Shown here: positions 1-5,920 of the stretch, one piece after another
How positions within the stretch are numbered: position 1 is the first letter of the stretch
How the letters are laid out: the number at the start of each line of letters is the position of its first letter
Origin: an uncultured Fibrobacterota bacterium
GTDB lineage: Bacteria > Fibrobacterota > Chitinivibrionia > Chitinivibrionales > CAIOZP01
Assembly: GCA_903862805.1 (NCBI GenBank)
Contig: CAIOZP010000608.1
Location: forward strand, 1-6,232
DNA: 6,232 nt
Direction: 5' to 3'
Position numbers and translations under genes: made by a program
Notes under the pieces: generated by a model
What the model saw: the letters and a program-made list of their open reading frames with translations, nothing else
The model's database searches: none
Told to the model about the DNA's origin: nothing

Positions 1-36
1 CGCCTGTTGCTGAAAGGCTGTTGTGTTATCGCTCAT
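1..36 (-). CDS. N-terminal fragment of an unidentified protein, cut by the window edge
   Basis: An ATG at 36-34 on the minus strand opens a frame that runs off the left edge, reading MSDNTTAFQQQA. A purine-rich stretch (CGGGAAAA) directly before the ATG could act as a Shine-Dalgarno sequence, though its spacing of about 4 nt is short. It lies 66 bp downstream of the serS stop on the same strand, with no terminator-like hairpin between them, so it could be the next gene of the aroA-aroB-serS transcript. Twelve residues are too few to recognise a family. The polar, Gln-rich start is compatible with many cytosolic proteins and shows no signal peptide. The start call rests only on the ATG, the purine tract and the gene order. 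Confidence 0.45.
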   Translation of the reverse strand, partial: MSDNTTAFQQQA

Positions 37-102
37 TTTTCCCGTTTCTATTTTGTTATTCTGTTTCGCAATTTTTGCCACATTTAATTGACGGATGCGA
101 AA

Positions 103-1374
103 TTATCGTATTTCTGTTTTGCCCTGCATATATGGACGAAGAACTTCCGGAATCGTGATCGACCCATCGGCATTCTGGTACGTTTCGAGAATCCCGACGA
201 GGATTCTTGCCGTTGCAAGCCCCGACCCGTTCAGCGTATGAACAAGCCGCTGTTTTGCTCCGCCTTCAGGACGGTAGCGGATGTTCATGCGGCGGCTCTG
301 AAATTCCTCGAAGTTGCTGCATGAACTGACCTCAAGCCAACGCTTTTCGCCAGGTGCCCATATTTCAAGGTCGTAGCACTTGGCTGCCGAAAAACTAAGA
401 TCTGCATCGCAAAGTGAAAGCACACGATACTTCAACCCAAGTGCTTTTAGAATCCCCTCGGCATCGGCCCGAAGCGTTTCGAGTTCCTCATACGATTTAT
501 CGGGATCAGCGAATTTCACAAGCTCGACTTTGTTGAACTGATGAACGCGCAAAAAGCCCTTGGTGTCTTTGCCATAAGTTCCAGCTTCACGGCGAAAGCA
601 GGCGGAATAGGCGCAGTATTTTACCGGCAGATCGGACGCCGCAAAGGTTTCGTCGCGGTGCAGATTTGTAACCGGAACCTCGGCAGTAGGAATCGCGTAG
701 AGATCATCTTCCGGCATGTAGTACATCTGATCTTTCGATTTGGGCAGTTGACCTGTGCCGAAAGCGGTCGTGCTGTTTACAAGAAAAGGCGGAAAAACCT
801 CGCGGTAACCGTTCTTGACAGTATGCGAATCGAGGAAGAAATTTATCAGCGCACGATCGAGCTGAGCGCCGTTTCCTTTAAGCACCGGAAAACCCGATCC
901 GGAAATTTTCGCACCACGCGGAAAGTCGAATATGTCGAGTGCGGTTGCAAGTTGCAGGTGATCTTTCGGTGTGAAGTCGAAGCTGCGTTCTTCACCCCAT
1001 TCGGCGACCACGACATTGTCTTCGGCGCTGTTGCCGTGCGGAACACTTGCGTGAGGCACGTTGGGGATCTTTGCCATGAGCTCGTTGATTTCCTCGTCGA
1101 GCGGACGCATATTATCGTCAAGGGCTTTTATTTTCTCGCCGGTGGTACGGGTCTTTTCGATAAGTTCTGATGCATCCTGCTTTTCGCGCTTGAGCTTTGC
1201 GACCTGCTCCGACGCCATATTACGTTCGTTCTTGAGAACCTCGACTTCGGCGATGATCGCTCTTCTCTTTTCGTCAAGCGAAAGCAGTCTGTCAATATCG
1301 GAAAAGTCTTTCTTCTTGGCGATTGCCGCCTTGACAATATCGGGGTTTTCTCTTATGAATTTCAGGTCAAGCAT
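103..1374 (-). CDS. serS: Seryl-tRNA synthetase (class II)
   Basis: Cytosolic enzyme that activates serine with ATP and charges tRNA-Ser (also tRNA-Sec where present). From the chosen start it has 423 residues, normal for bacterial SerRS. The N-terminus MLDLKFIREN is the standard family start. Residues about 25-105 are rich in charged residues and heptad-like, matching the antiparallel coiled-coil arm that holds the tRNA long variable arm. The catalytic core follows: motif 1 near 184-200 (HTVKNGYREVFPP), the TAE serine-binding loop at 230-232, motif 2 with FRREAG at 260-265 and FLRVHQFNKVE, and motif 3 NGSGLATAR at 382-390. No key residue is missing. An upstream in-frame ATG at 1386 would add METE, but it has no Shine-Dalgarno sequence. 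GGAG at 1384-1381 sits 6 nt before the ATG at 1374, so I prefer 1374. It lies 77 bp downstream of aroB on the same strand. Confidence 0.97.
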   Translation of the reverse strand: MLDLKFIRENPDIVKAAIAKKKDFSDIDRLLSLDEKRRAIIAEVEVLKNERNMASEQVAKLKREKQDASELIEKTRTTGEKIKALDDNMRPLDEEINELMAKIPNVPHASVPHGNSAEDNVVVAEWGEERSFDFTPKDHLQLATALDIFDFPRGAKISGSGFPVLKGNGAQLDRALINFFLDSHTVKNGYREVFPPFLVNSTTAFGTGQLPKSKDQMYYMPEDDLYAIPTAEVPVTNLHRDETFAASDLPVKYCAYSACFRREAGTYGKDTKGFLRVHQFNKVELVKFADPDKSYEELETLRADAEGILKALGLKYRVLSLCDADLSFSAAKCYDLEIWAPGEKRWLEVSSCSNFEEFQSRRMNIRYRPEGGAKQRLVHTLNGSGLATARILVGILETYQNADGSITIPEVLRPYMQGKTEIR

Positions 1375-1380
1375 TTCCGT

Positions 1381-1384
1381 CTCC
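1381..1384 (-). promoter_or_regulatory. Shine-Dalgarno sequence that decides the serS start
   Basis: GGAG on the minus strand lies 6 nt before the ATG at 1374-1372 and overlaps the upstream ATG at 1386-1384. The bases before that upstream ATG (GCGCAACAAAACCG) contain no anti-16S match. This favours the shorter SerRS starting MLDL. Confidence 0.7.
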
Positions 1385-1387
1385 ATC

Positions 1388-1418
1388 GGTTTTGTTGCGC
1401 TAAAATAGGTTTTGCGCT
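1388..1418. repeat. Imperfect direct repeat in the aroB-serS gap
   Basis: Two copies of a short element lie between aroB and serS: GGTTTTGTTGCGCT at 1388-1401 and GGTTTTGCGCT at 1408-1418, plus-strand reading. They differ by a 3-nt insertion and are spaced about two helical turns apart start to start. The repeat lies just upstream of the serS ribosome-binding site, so it could be a binding site or part of the leader. It could equally be chance in a short AT/GC-mixed spacer. No convincing -35/-10 pair or terminator hairpin is visible in the 77-bp gap. Confidence 0.3.
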
Positions 1419-1451
1419 GAAAAAGTATTAGTCGTCGAACAGCATCTTGAT

Positions 1452-2540
1452 TTACGAAATATGCCAGACATCCCGCATTACATTTTTGACCATGACAGGA
1501 TCGGCGCCGTCAACGATTTCGGAAGTACCGCAAGTATCCGGAAGAACAAATCGTGGTGAACCGCCAATCGTTTTCTTGTCTGAGAGCATCGCATCGAAAA
1601 GCTCATCGGCATTCGGCAAAGGCGACGGTAATGCGCCATTTGAAAGCAGATTTTCCATCTCGCGGAACTGCCCTTCATCGTTGGTGGAAATCCTTCCCAT
1701 GCGGCGGGCGAGTTCTATTGCACAGGCCATTCCATAATTCACAGCCTCTCCATGAAGGATTCCAGAGAAATTGTAGTGGTGCTCAAGTGCATGACCGAAT
1801 GTGTGTCCAAAGTTCAGCAACGCACGTGGGCCGTTTTCCTTTTCGTCAATTGAAACGACATGCGCTTTTATTGACACACTGCGAATTATTGCTTCGCAGA
1901 TTGAGGAAGAATCGCCATTGACAATAAGGTAATGATTCTGCCGGATGAAATCAAACATTTCTCGACCGCCGATAAATGCATACTTGAAGACCTCTGCATA
2001 GCCCGCAAGAAACTCACGCGGTGGGAGTGTTTTGAGAACTGCGGTGTCGATCCAGACGAGTTTCGGTTGATAAAATGCACCGATCATGTTTTTGCCCATA
2101 GGGTGATTCACACCGGTCTTACCACCGACCGATGAATCGACCATCGAGAGCAAGGTCGTTGGCACTTGAACAAAATCTATTCCGCGCAGAAACGATGCCG
2201 CTGCAAACCCGCCGATGTCGCCGATAACTCCACCGCCAACAGCGACAAGAACCGTTTTGCGGTCGCAGCGCCGACGCAGAAGAAAGTCGAGAACCGGTTC
2301 CCATGTGCAAATCGTCTTGAATTTTTCGCCATCAGGTATAACACATTTTTCAGCGGAGAGTTCTTCGCACCATTTGTCTATTCTTGATCCGCAGACATCT
2401 GCTGATGCAATAGTCTCGTTTGTAAGAATCACAAAGCGGCACTTGTCGGGAAAAAAAGATTTCAGCGTCTGTGGCAGTGTTCCCGCTTCGTCAATTAATA
2501 CATCGTAGGATCTTTCGTCGAGCGCGACCTTGACCTTCAT
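1452..2540 (-). CDS. aroB: 3-Dehydroquinate synthase
   Basis: Cytosolic NAD- and divalent-metal-dependent enzyme that converts DAHP to 3-dehydroquinate, step 2 of the shikimate pathway to aromatic amino acids. At 362 residues it has the normal bacterial length. The N-terminal Rossmann-like half carries GGGVIGD at 102-108 and the NAD/phosphate-binding stretch PTTLLSMVDSSVGGKTG at 127-143. The metal ligands known from the family are all present: Glu183 in AGYAEVFKYA, His246 in NFGHTFGHALE and His263 in HGEAV. The C-terminal DKK...RFVLP signature is at 321-334. The start ATG overlaps the aroA stop in TAATG, with GGAGG 4 nt upstream, so translation is coupled to aroA. No defects were seen, and the enzyme is expected to be active. 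Confidence 0.97.
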   Translation of the reverse strand: MKVKVALDERSYDVLIDEAGTLPQTLKSFFPDKCRFVILTNETIASADVCGSRIDKWCEELSAEKCVIPDGEKFKTICTWEPVLDFLLRRRCDRKTVLVAVGGGVIGDIGGFAAASFLRGIDFVQVPTTLLSMVDSSVGGKTGVNHPMGKNMIGAFYQPKLVWIDTAVLKTLPPREFLAGYAEVFKYAFIGGREMFDFIRQNHYLIVNGDSSSICEAIIRSVSIKAHVVSIDEKENGPRALLNFGHTFGHALEHHYNFSGILHGEAVNYGMACAIELARRMGRISTNDEGQFREMENLLSNGALPSPLPNADELFDAMLSDKKTIGGSPRFVLPDTCGTSEIVDGADPVMVKNVMRDVWHIS

Positions 2541-3823
2541 TAGTCCTCCACCGTGATTTCGGCGCCGATGCGTTTGAAATCTTCGGCGAAGGTCGGGTAT
2601 GTGACAGCCGCAGACTCGGCGGTTTCGATTACCGTTTCGCCATCGGCGATCATACCGGCAATCGCAAGAGCCATAACCACGCGGTGATCGTCGTGGCCAT
2701 CAACAACTGCGCCGGTCAGCGCACTCTTCCGTATCACGAGACCGTCGGGAAGTTCAGAAATATCGGCGCCCATCTTTTTAAGCTCGGCGGCCATGACCGT
2801 AATGCGATCTGTTTCTTTTATTCGCGCCTGTGCCACATTGACAAGACGAGTTTCGCCTGCGGCCACACAGCCGAAAACAGAAAACGCCGGAAGCGCATCC
2901 GGCATGGCGTTGAGATTGATTACAGACCCTACCGGGCGCGAAACGCTTCCCTTGACAAATGCGTGCTTTGCGCCACGCATGATTGCCACACCGTTTTTTT
3001 CGAGTACAGAAAAAATTTCTTTATCGCCCTGCGGATCGGAGAAGTCGATTCCCATGATCTCAAGATCGCAAGCGGTGACAGCAGCGGCAACAGCACCAAA
3101 TGTTGCACCGGAAAAATCGGCCGGAACCTGCATGTCTATTGCTTTGTATTTCTGTCCGCCGAATACTTTGAATGTCGAGAAATCTTTGTTTACCTCGTAG
3201 CGGATGCCAAGCATTGAAAGCCACCAGAGTGTTATCTCGACATACGGTTTTTCGTGAAGATTGGAGACGGTAATTACCGAGTCTCCCTCCAGTAGCGGCG
3301 CCACCATGAGAAGACTCGAAAGGTATTGCGAAGTGAGTCCGGACACAGTGGTTTTGCCGCCGTGAATCGGCCCGCGAATTGAAAATGGAAGATGTTGCCC
3401 CGAATCGCTTTTCATCTCGTAAACCGCGCCGAGTTCGGCAAGCGCATCGAGTAGCGATTTGACAGGACGGGAACGCAATGATGAGTCTCCATCGAACAGA
3501 CGCGAGCGACTTCCAATGGCTGCCGCTGACATGAACATATTCAGTCCGGTACCGGAATTTCCCATATCAACACGTTCCGAACCGCCGCCGAGATTTCCAC
3601 CAATGCCGCGAACCGTAAGCGTATCGCCTTCGAGCCGGAGAAATGCGCCAAGTGATCTGGCTGCATTGAGCGCCGATGCGCCGTCCCCGTCCATAAGCGG
3701 AGACTTGAGTCGTGATTCACCTTCGGCAAGTGTCGCAACCAGAAGTGCACGAATCGTATGCGACTTCGATGGCGGAACCGGAACACTTCCTGAAAGTTTC
3801 GATTTTCTTACACGCCACTTCAT
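2540..3823 (-). CDS. aroA: 3-Phosphoshikimate 1-carboxyvinyltransferase (EPSP synthase)
   Basis: Cytosolic enzyme that transfers the enolpyruvyl group of PEP to shikimate-3-phosphate, step 6 of the shikimate pathway and the target of glyphosate. It has 427 residues, the usual length, built from two inside-out alpha/beta domains. Visible active-site positions, with E. coli equivalents from family knowledge: Lys20, Ser21 and Arg25 in SKSHTIR (K22, S23, R27); GNSGT at 88-92; Arg119 in SLRSRP (R124); Ser165-Gln166 in TSQYL; Lys192-Pro193-Tyr194; Asp309 in MPDALP (D313); Glu337 and Arg340 in KETDR (E341, R344); His380-Arg381 in DHR (H385, R386). Two positions are unusual: Asn95 where E. coli has Arg100, and Val407 where E. 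coli has Lys411. The NSGT wording and GDSSLRSRP resemble non-E. coli-type sequences. The start is supported by AGGAGT 6 nt upstream. It is the first gene of the minus-strand block and is coupled to aroB. Confidence 0.96.
   Translation of the reverse strand: MKWRVRKSKLSGSVPVPPSKSHTIRALLVATLAEGESRLKSPLMDGDGASALNAARSLGAFLRLEGDTLTVRGIGGNLGGGSERVDMGNSGTGLNMFMSAAAIGSRSRLFDGDSSLRSRPVKSLLDALAELGAVYEMKSDSGQHLPFSIRGPIHGGKTTVSGLTSQYLSSLLMVAPLLEGDSVITVSNLHEKPYVEITLWWLSMLGIRYEVNKDFSTFKVFGGQKYKAIDMQVPADFSGATFGAVAAAVTACDLEIMGIDFSDPQGDKEIFSVLEKNGVAIMRGAKHAFVKGSVSRPVGSVINLNAMPDALPAFSVFGCVAAGETRLVNVAQARIKETDRITVMAAELKKMGADISELPDGLVIRKSALTGAVVDGHDDHRVVMALAIAGMIADGETVIETAESAAVTYPTFAEDFKRIGAEITVED
2545..2549 (-). 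promoter_or_regulatory. aroB Shine-Dalgarno sequence inside the end of aroA
   Basis: GGAGG on the minus strand lies within the last codons of aroA, 4 nt before the aroB ATG (2540-2538). The aroA stop TAA and the aroB start share one base (TAATG at 2542-2538). Together they indicate translational coupling of the two shikimate enzymes. Confidence 0.75.
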
Positions 3824-3985
3824 TTATTTACTCCTGTATTTCAATAGAAAACCGCCTCAGACAAAGAATCCGAGCAAGCAGAAATTACAATATGCAATCA
3901 TTCAAATGCCGATTCTCAATACCAGTTCACTTGGCATATTTTAATTTGATCACAGATTGCGCAAGATTGACAAACAGGGAATACC
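3824..3985. promoter_or_regulatory. Divergent intergenic region expected to hold the promoters of both operons
   Basis: These 162 bp separate the start of aroA (minus) from the start of the methyltransferase operon (plus), so promoters for both are expected here. AGGAGT at 3835-3830 (minus) serves aroA. AGGGA at 3976-3980 serves the plus-strand gene, 5 nt before its ATG. Candidate core elements are weak. Plus strand: TTGGCA at 3931-3936 with no good -10 at standard spacing. Minus strand: TTGAGA at 3919-3914 followed 17 bp later by TGCATA, a poor -10. A loose inverted repeat (AAATGCC at 3904-3910, GGCAT at 3933-3937) could be an operator. I am confident that the region is regulatory by position, but not in any particular box. 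Confidence 0.4.
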
Positions 3986-4723
3986 ATGGTTACCGACATA
4001 AAAGGGAATTACACATCACCGGCTGGACGTGAGTTCACACTGACCGCCGGTCGGTTTGCGGGGATACATCCGGCGAGTCGGGTGCTCGATGTCGGATGCG
4101 GTTATGGCGAAGGTATATGCAACATGGCCGACGAGTTCCGCTGCCGCAATGTTGCCATTGACATCAACCCTGAAAACATCACTATCGCACGTCAGGCTGC
4201 GCTTGACAGACGCGTGGGGCACCTTGTGGATTTCAATACACAGGACGTATTGGCCGCCGACTACCGTGAAGAGCCATTCGATCTGATTTTAGCCGAGGGC
4301 GGAATACTCAGTTTCATCGGACGCGAAAAGGGCCTTTCGACATTCAAGAACTGGCTTACACCACGGGGATGGGTCGAGTTTTCCGACCTGATTCTATTAT
4401 CCGAAATCTCCGATATTCCCCATGAAGTAATGTCCATCTTCGAGCATGAAACCTATCGTTACGAAACCGAGTCGAGCTACCGCAAACTGGTCGAGTCCGC
4501 CGGTTATTCAATACAGTTTATGTCTTTGGTTCCGCCTTCGGGCTGGGACAATTATTATGCGCACATGGCCCGTCGCCTTGAAGACGAACGAGGTTTCTTT
4601 GCCGATCAGCGGATCAAGCTCGCCTTCCATCGCGAGATCGATGTTTTTTATCGCCACGAAGGATTCCGTTACGTCGGATATCTTGTCTGCATCGCTCGGC
4701 TCAACGACGAACTCACGCACTGA
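3986..4723 (+). CDS. Class I SAM-dependent methyltransferase, substrate unknown
   Basis: This 245-residue protein has a Rossmann-fold methyltransferase core. Motif I is VLDVGCGYGEG at 33-43, the SAM-binding glycine loop. The acidic end of strand 2 is Asp59 in VAIDINPENI, motif III is around Asp87, and the strand-4 region is FDLILAEGGILSFIG at 98-112. It continues with KNWLTPRGWVEFSD at 121-134, matching the 'L.PGG.l...D/E' segment after motif IV. The C-terminal third (GWDNYYAHM, then a Tyr-rich REIDVFYRHEGFRYVGY) resembles, from memory, uncharacterised small-molecule-type methyltransferases of Bacteroidota with an EG-(5 residues)-G.E.GL pattern. There is no signal peptide or membrane segment. 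The start has AGGGA 5 nt upstream. It leads the plus-strand operon, and its stop lies 5 bp before the RNA methyltransferase. The catalytic class is certain; the substrate cannot be named. Confidence 0.88.
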   Translation: MVTDIKGNYTSPAGREFTLTAGRFAGIHPASRVLDVGCGYGEGICNMADEFRCRNVAIDINPENITIARQAALDRRVGHLVDFNTQDVLAADYREEPFDLILAEGGILSFIGREKGLSTFKNWLTPRGWVEFSDLILLSEISDIPHEVMSIFEHETYRYETESSYRKLVESAGYSIQFMSLVPPSGWDNYYAHMARRLEDERGFFADQRIKLAFHREIDVFYRHEGFRYVGYLVCIARLNDELTH

Positions 4724-4728
4724 TCGGC

Positions 4729-5544
4729 ATGATTTCATCACATCGCCTCAAGCCGCTCAAATTTTATAGCGATTTACACGATGCGAAATCCCGCCGCGAG
4801 CATGGCATGTTTCTTGTCGAAGGCTATCGCTTTGTCGAACAGATCATATTAAACCGGCCCGACGCACTTGACGAAATACTCCTTCGCGAAGATGTTGTCG
4901 ATGAACTGAAATCCTGGATTCGCGATGGATATCCGGTGCGTGTGCTTGACCGGCGACAATATGCAGAGATCAGTCCGAACAAAACTTCACAGCCTGTCGC
5001 CGCTGTTGCAAAGATTCCGGAAGATCTCGAAACAGAGATTCTTCCTCATTCAAAAAAATCGAAGATCCTTTTGCTTGAAGATGTACAGGATCCCGGCAAT
5101 GTCGGAACGCTTTTGCGCTCCGCTGCCGCATTCGGATTCGGTGCTGCCATACTCAGCGACAAATGCGCCGATCCTTTCGGCCCACGTGCCGTTGCCGCTT
5201 GTGCTGGCGCAGTGTTTTCGTTAAAGCTTCGGCGCAGTAAAAACTGGATCACTCTGATTGATAAATGCAAATCGTCGGGATTGTCGCTATTTCTTGCCGA
5301 CATTGAAGGTCGCGACATCCGCACATTGAGCCAAGATTCCGGTTTCATATTGGCACTCGGCAACGAAGGCAGCGGATTTTCCGATGAACTTCGTGAGCGC
5401 GCGACTGAAACAATCACCATTCCGTTCAACAGCACCGGTGTCGAATCCCTCAACGTCGCCGCCGCAGGTGCAATCTGCATGTGGACTTTGTCACAGGGGA
5501 AATCGCATGAATTATCCGGACATCAACAACCGCGAAAAGGGTGA
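4729..5544 (+). CDS. TrmH/SpoU-family RNA 2'-O-methyltransferase
   Basis: SPOUT-fold enzyme that transfers methyl from SAM to a ribose 2'-OH in rRNA or tRNA. It has 271 residues. The N-terminal substrate-binding domain (L30e-like) covers about 5-100 and includes FLVEGYRFVEQ at 28-38. The catalytic knot domain carries motif 1 DVQDPGNVGTLLRSA at 118-132 (Asn124, Arg130), motif 2 ALGNEGSGF at 209-217 (Glu213), and motif 3 IPFNSTGVESLNVAAA at 231-246. All three are intact, so activity is expected. The N-terminal wording is like the MRM3/RlmB-type branch, but the exact target nucleotide cannot be read, so no symbol is given. The ATG lies 5 bp after the previous stop and lacks a clear Shine-Dalgarno sequence, which suggests reinitiation after the upstream gene. 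The last 12 or so residues (ELSGHQQPRKG) lie beyond the SPOUT core and overlap the start of yraN in another frame. Confidence 0.94.
   Translation: MISSHRLKPLKFYSDLHDAKSRREHGMFLVEGYRFVEQIILNRPDALDEILLREDVVDELKSWIRDGYPVRVLDRRQYAEISPNKTSQPVAAVAKIPEDLETEILPHSKKSKILLLEDVQDPGNVGTLLRSAAAFGFGAAILSDKCADPFGPRAVAACAGAVFSLKLRRSKNWITLIDKCKSSGLSLFLADIEGRDIRTLSQDSGFILALGNEGSGFSDELRERATETITIPFNSTGVESLNVAAAGAICMWTLSQGKSHELSGHQQPRKG
5495..5500 (+). promoter_or_regulatory. Shine-Dalgarno sequence that decides the yraN start
   Basis: AGGGGA lies 6 nt before the ATG at 5507, inside the 3' end of the RNA methyltransferase gene. It supports the 121-residue YraN over a longer in-frame reading from 5384, whose extra 41 residues are an out-of-frame echo of the upstream gene. 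Confidence 0.75.
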
Positions 5545-5872
5545 TGAAGGCGAAGAGATTGCCGTCGCATTTTTAGAAAGCGCCGGTTATTCAATTCTCG
5601 TTCGTAACTTTCGTGTGACTCGCGGCGAGATCGACATCATTGCAGAAGATCAATCAAGGACGCTGGTGTTCATCGAGGTGAAATCGGTGCGCGATCTGCG
5701 CTTCGGGCATCCGTTCAGCAAGATTACCTACGGCAAACAGAAAACCATCGCCGCAGTAGCACGCCAGTATCTTGCGGTGAACAAAATCACCAACCGCCCA
5801 TGCCGTTTCGATGCAATCGGAATAATCGCCGGTAAAGTCGAACATCTAAAAAATGCATTCATAATGATGTAA
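5507..5872 (+). CDS. yraN: YraN family protein (UPF0102), predicted PD-(D/E)XK nuclease fold
   Basis: Small cytosolic protein of 121 residues, the normal family length. The conserved N-terminal helix carries KGDEGEEIAVAFLESAGY at 11-28. The nuclease-like core follows: RGEIDIIA at 39-46 (Glu41, Asp43) and VFIEVKSV at 54-61 (Glu57, Lys59). This gives the D-x13-ExK pattern of the PD-(D/E)XK superfamily. The C-terminal RFDAIGI at 100-106 matches the family's RFDvv ending. From family knowledge, YraN is widespread and often lies near rnhB or RNA-modification genes; its role is not established, and a Holliday-junction-resolvase-like fold is only predicted. The start at 5507 is chosen for its AGGGGA and family length. 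The gene overlaps the upstream methyltransferase by 38 bp in a different frame, so translation is probably coupled. Its TAA runs into the A-tract of the terminator. Confidence 0.93.
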   Translation: MNYPDINNREKGDEGEEIAVAFLESAGYSILVRNFRVTRGEIDIIAEDQSRTLVFIEVKSVRDLRFGHPFSKITYGKQKTIAAVARQYLAVNKITNRPCRFDAIGIIAGKVEHLKNAFIMM

Positions 5873-5900
5873 AAAAGGCCTCCGTTTCCGGAAGCCTTTT
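5873..5900. terminator. Bidirectional rho-independent terminator between convergent genes
   Basis: The hairpin pairs AAAAGGC (5873-5879) with GCCTTTT (5894-5900), has one C/A mismatch (5880/5893), then pairs TCCG (5881-5884) with CGGA (5889-5892) around a TTTC loop. The T-run follows the stem on the plus strand, and the A-run becomes a T-run on the minus strand. It sits immediately after the yraN stop and 20 bp downstream of the minus-strand exoprotein stop, so it can end both transcripts. Confidence 0.85.
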
Positions 5901-5920
5901 CAATATGGATTATCTCGAAA

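Noticed and set aside
541..1170. Plus-strand open frame of 209 codons
   Set aside because: It is antisense to serS, whose motifs 1-3 are all intact. The translation has no recognisable domain and is Cys/Arg-rich, as expected from a shadow frame.
2684..3217. Plus-strand open frame of 177 codons
   Set aside because: It is antisense to the fully intact aroA and shows no family signature.
3914..3919. TTGAGA on the minus strand as a -35 box for aroA
   Set aside because: The -10 candidates at standard spacing match the consensus poorly, and this phylum's promoter consensus may differ, so no specific promoter is called.
3459..3944. Plus-strand open frame of 161 codons reaching into the divergent intergenic region
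   Set aside because: Most of it is antisense to aroA. The composition (Pro/Ser/Arg-rich) is that of a shadow, and I saw no ribosome-binding site.
5046..5480. Minus-strand open frame of 144 codons
   Set aside because: It is antisense to the SPOUT catalytic domain, which has all three motifs. Ser/Ala/Pro-rich shadow.
5384..5506. Upstream extension of yraN by 41 codons
   Set aside because: The extra residues are out-of-frame coding sequence of the methyltransferase motif 3 region. The ATG at 5507 has AGGGGA at good spacing and gives the family's normal length.
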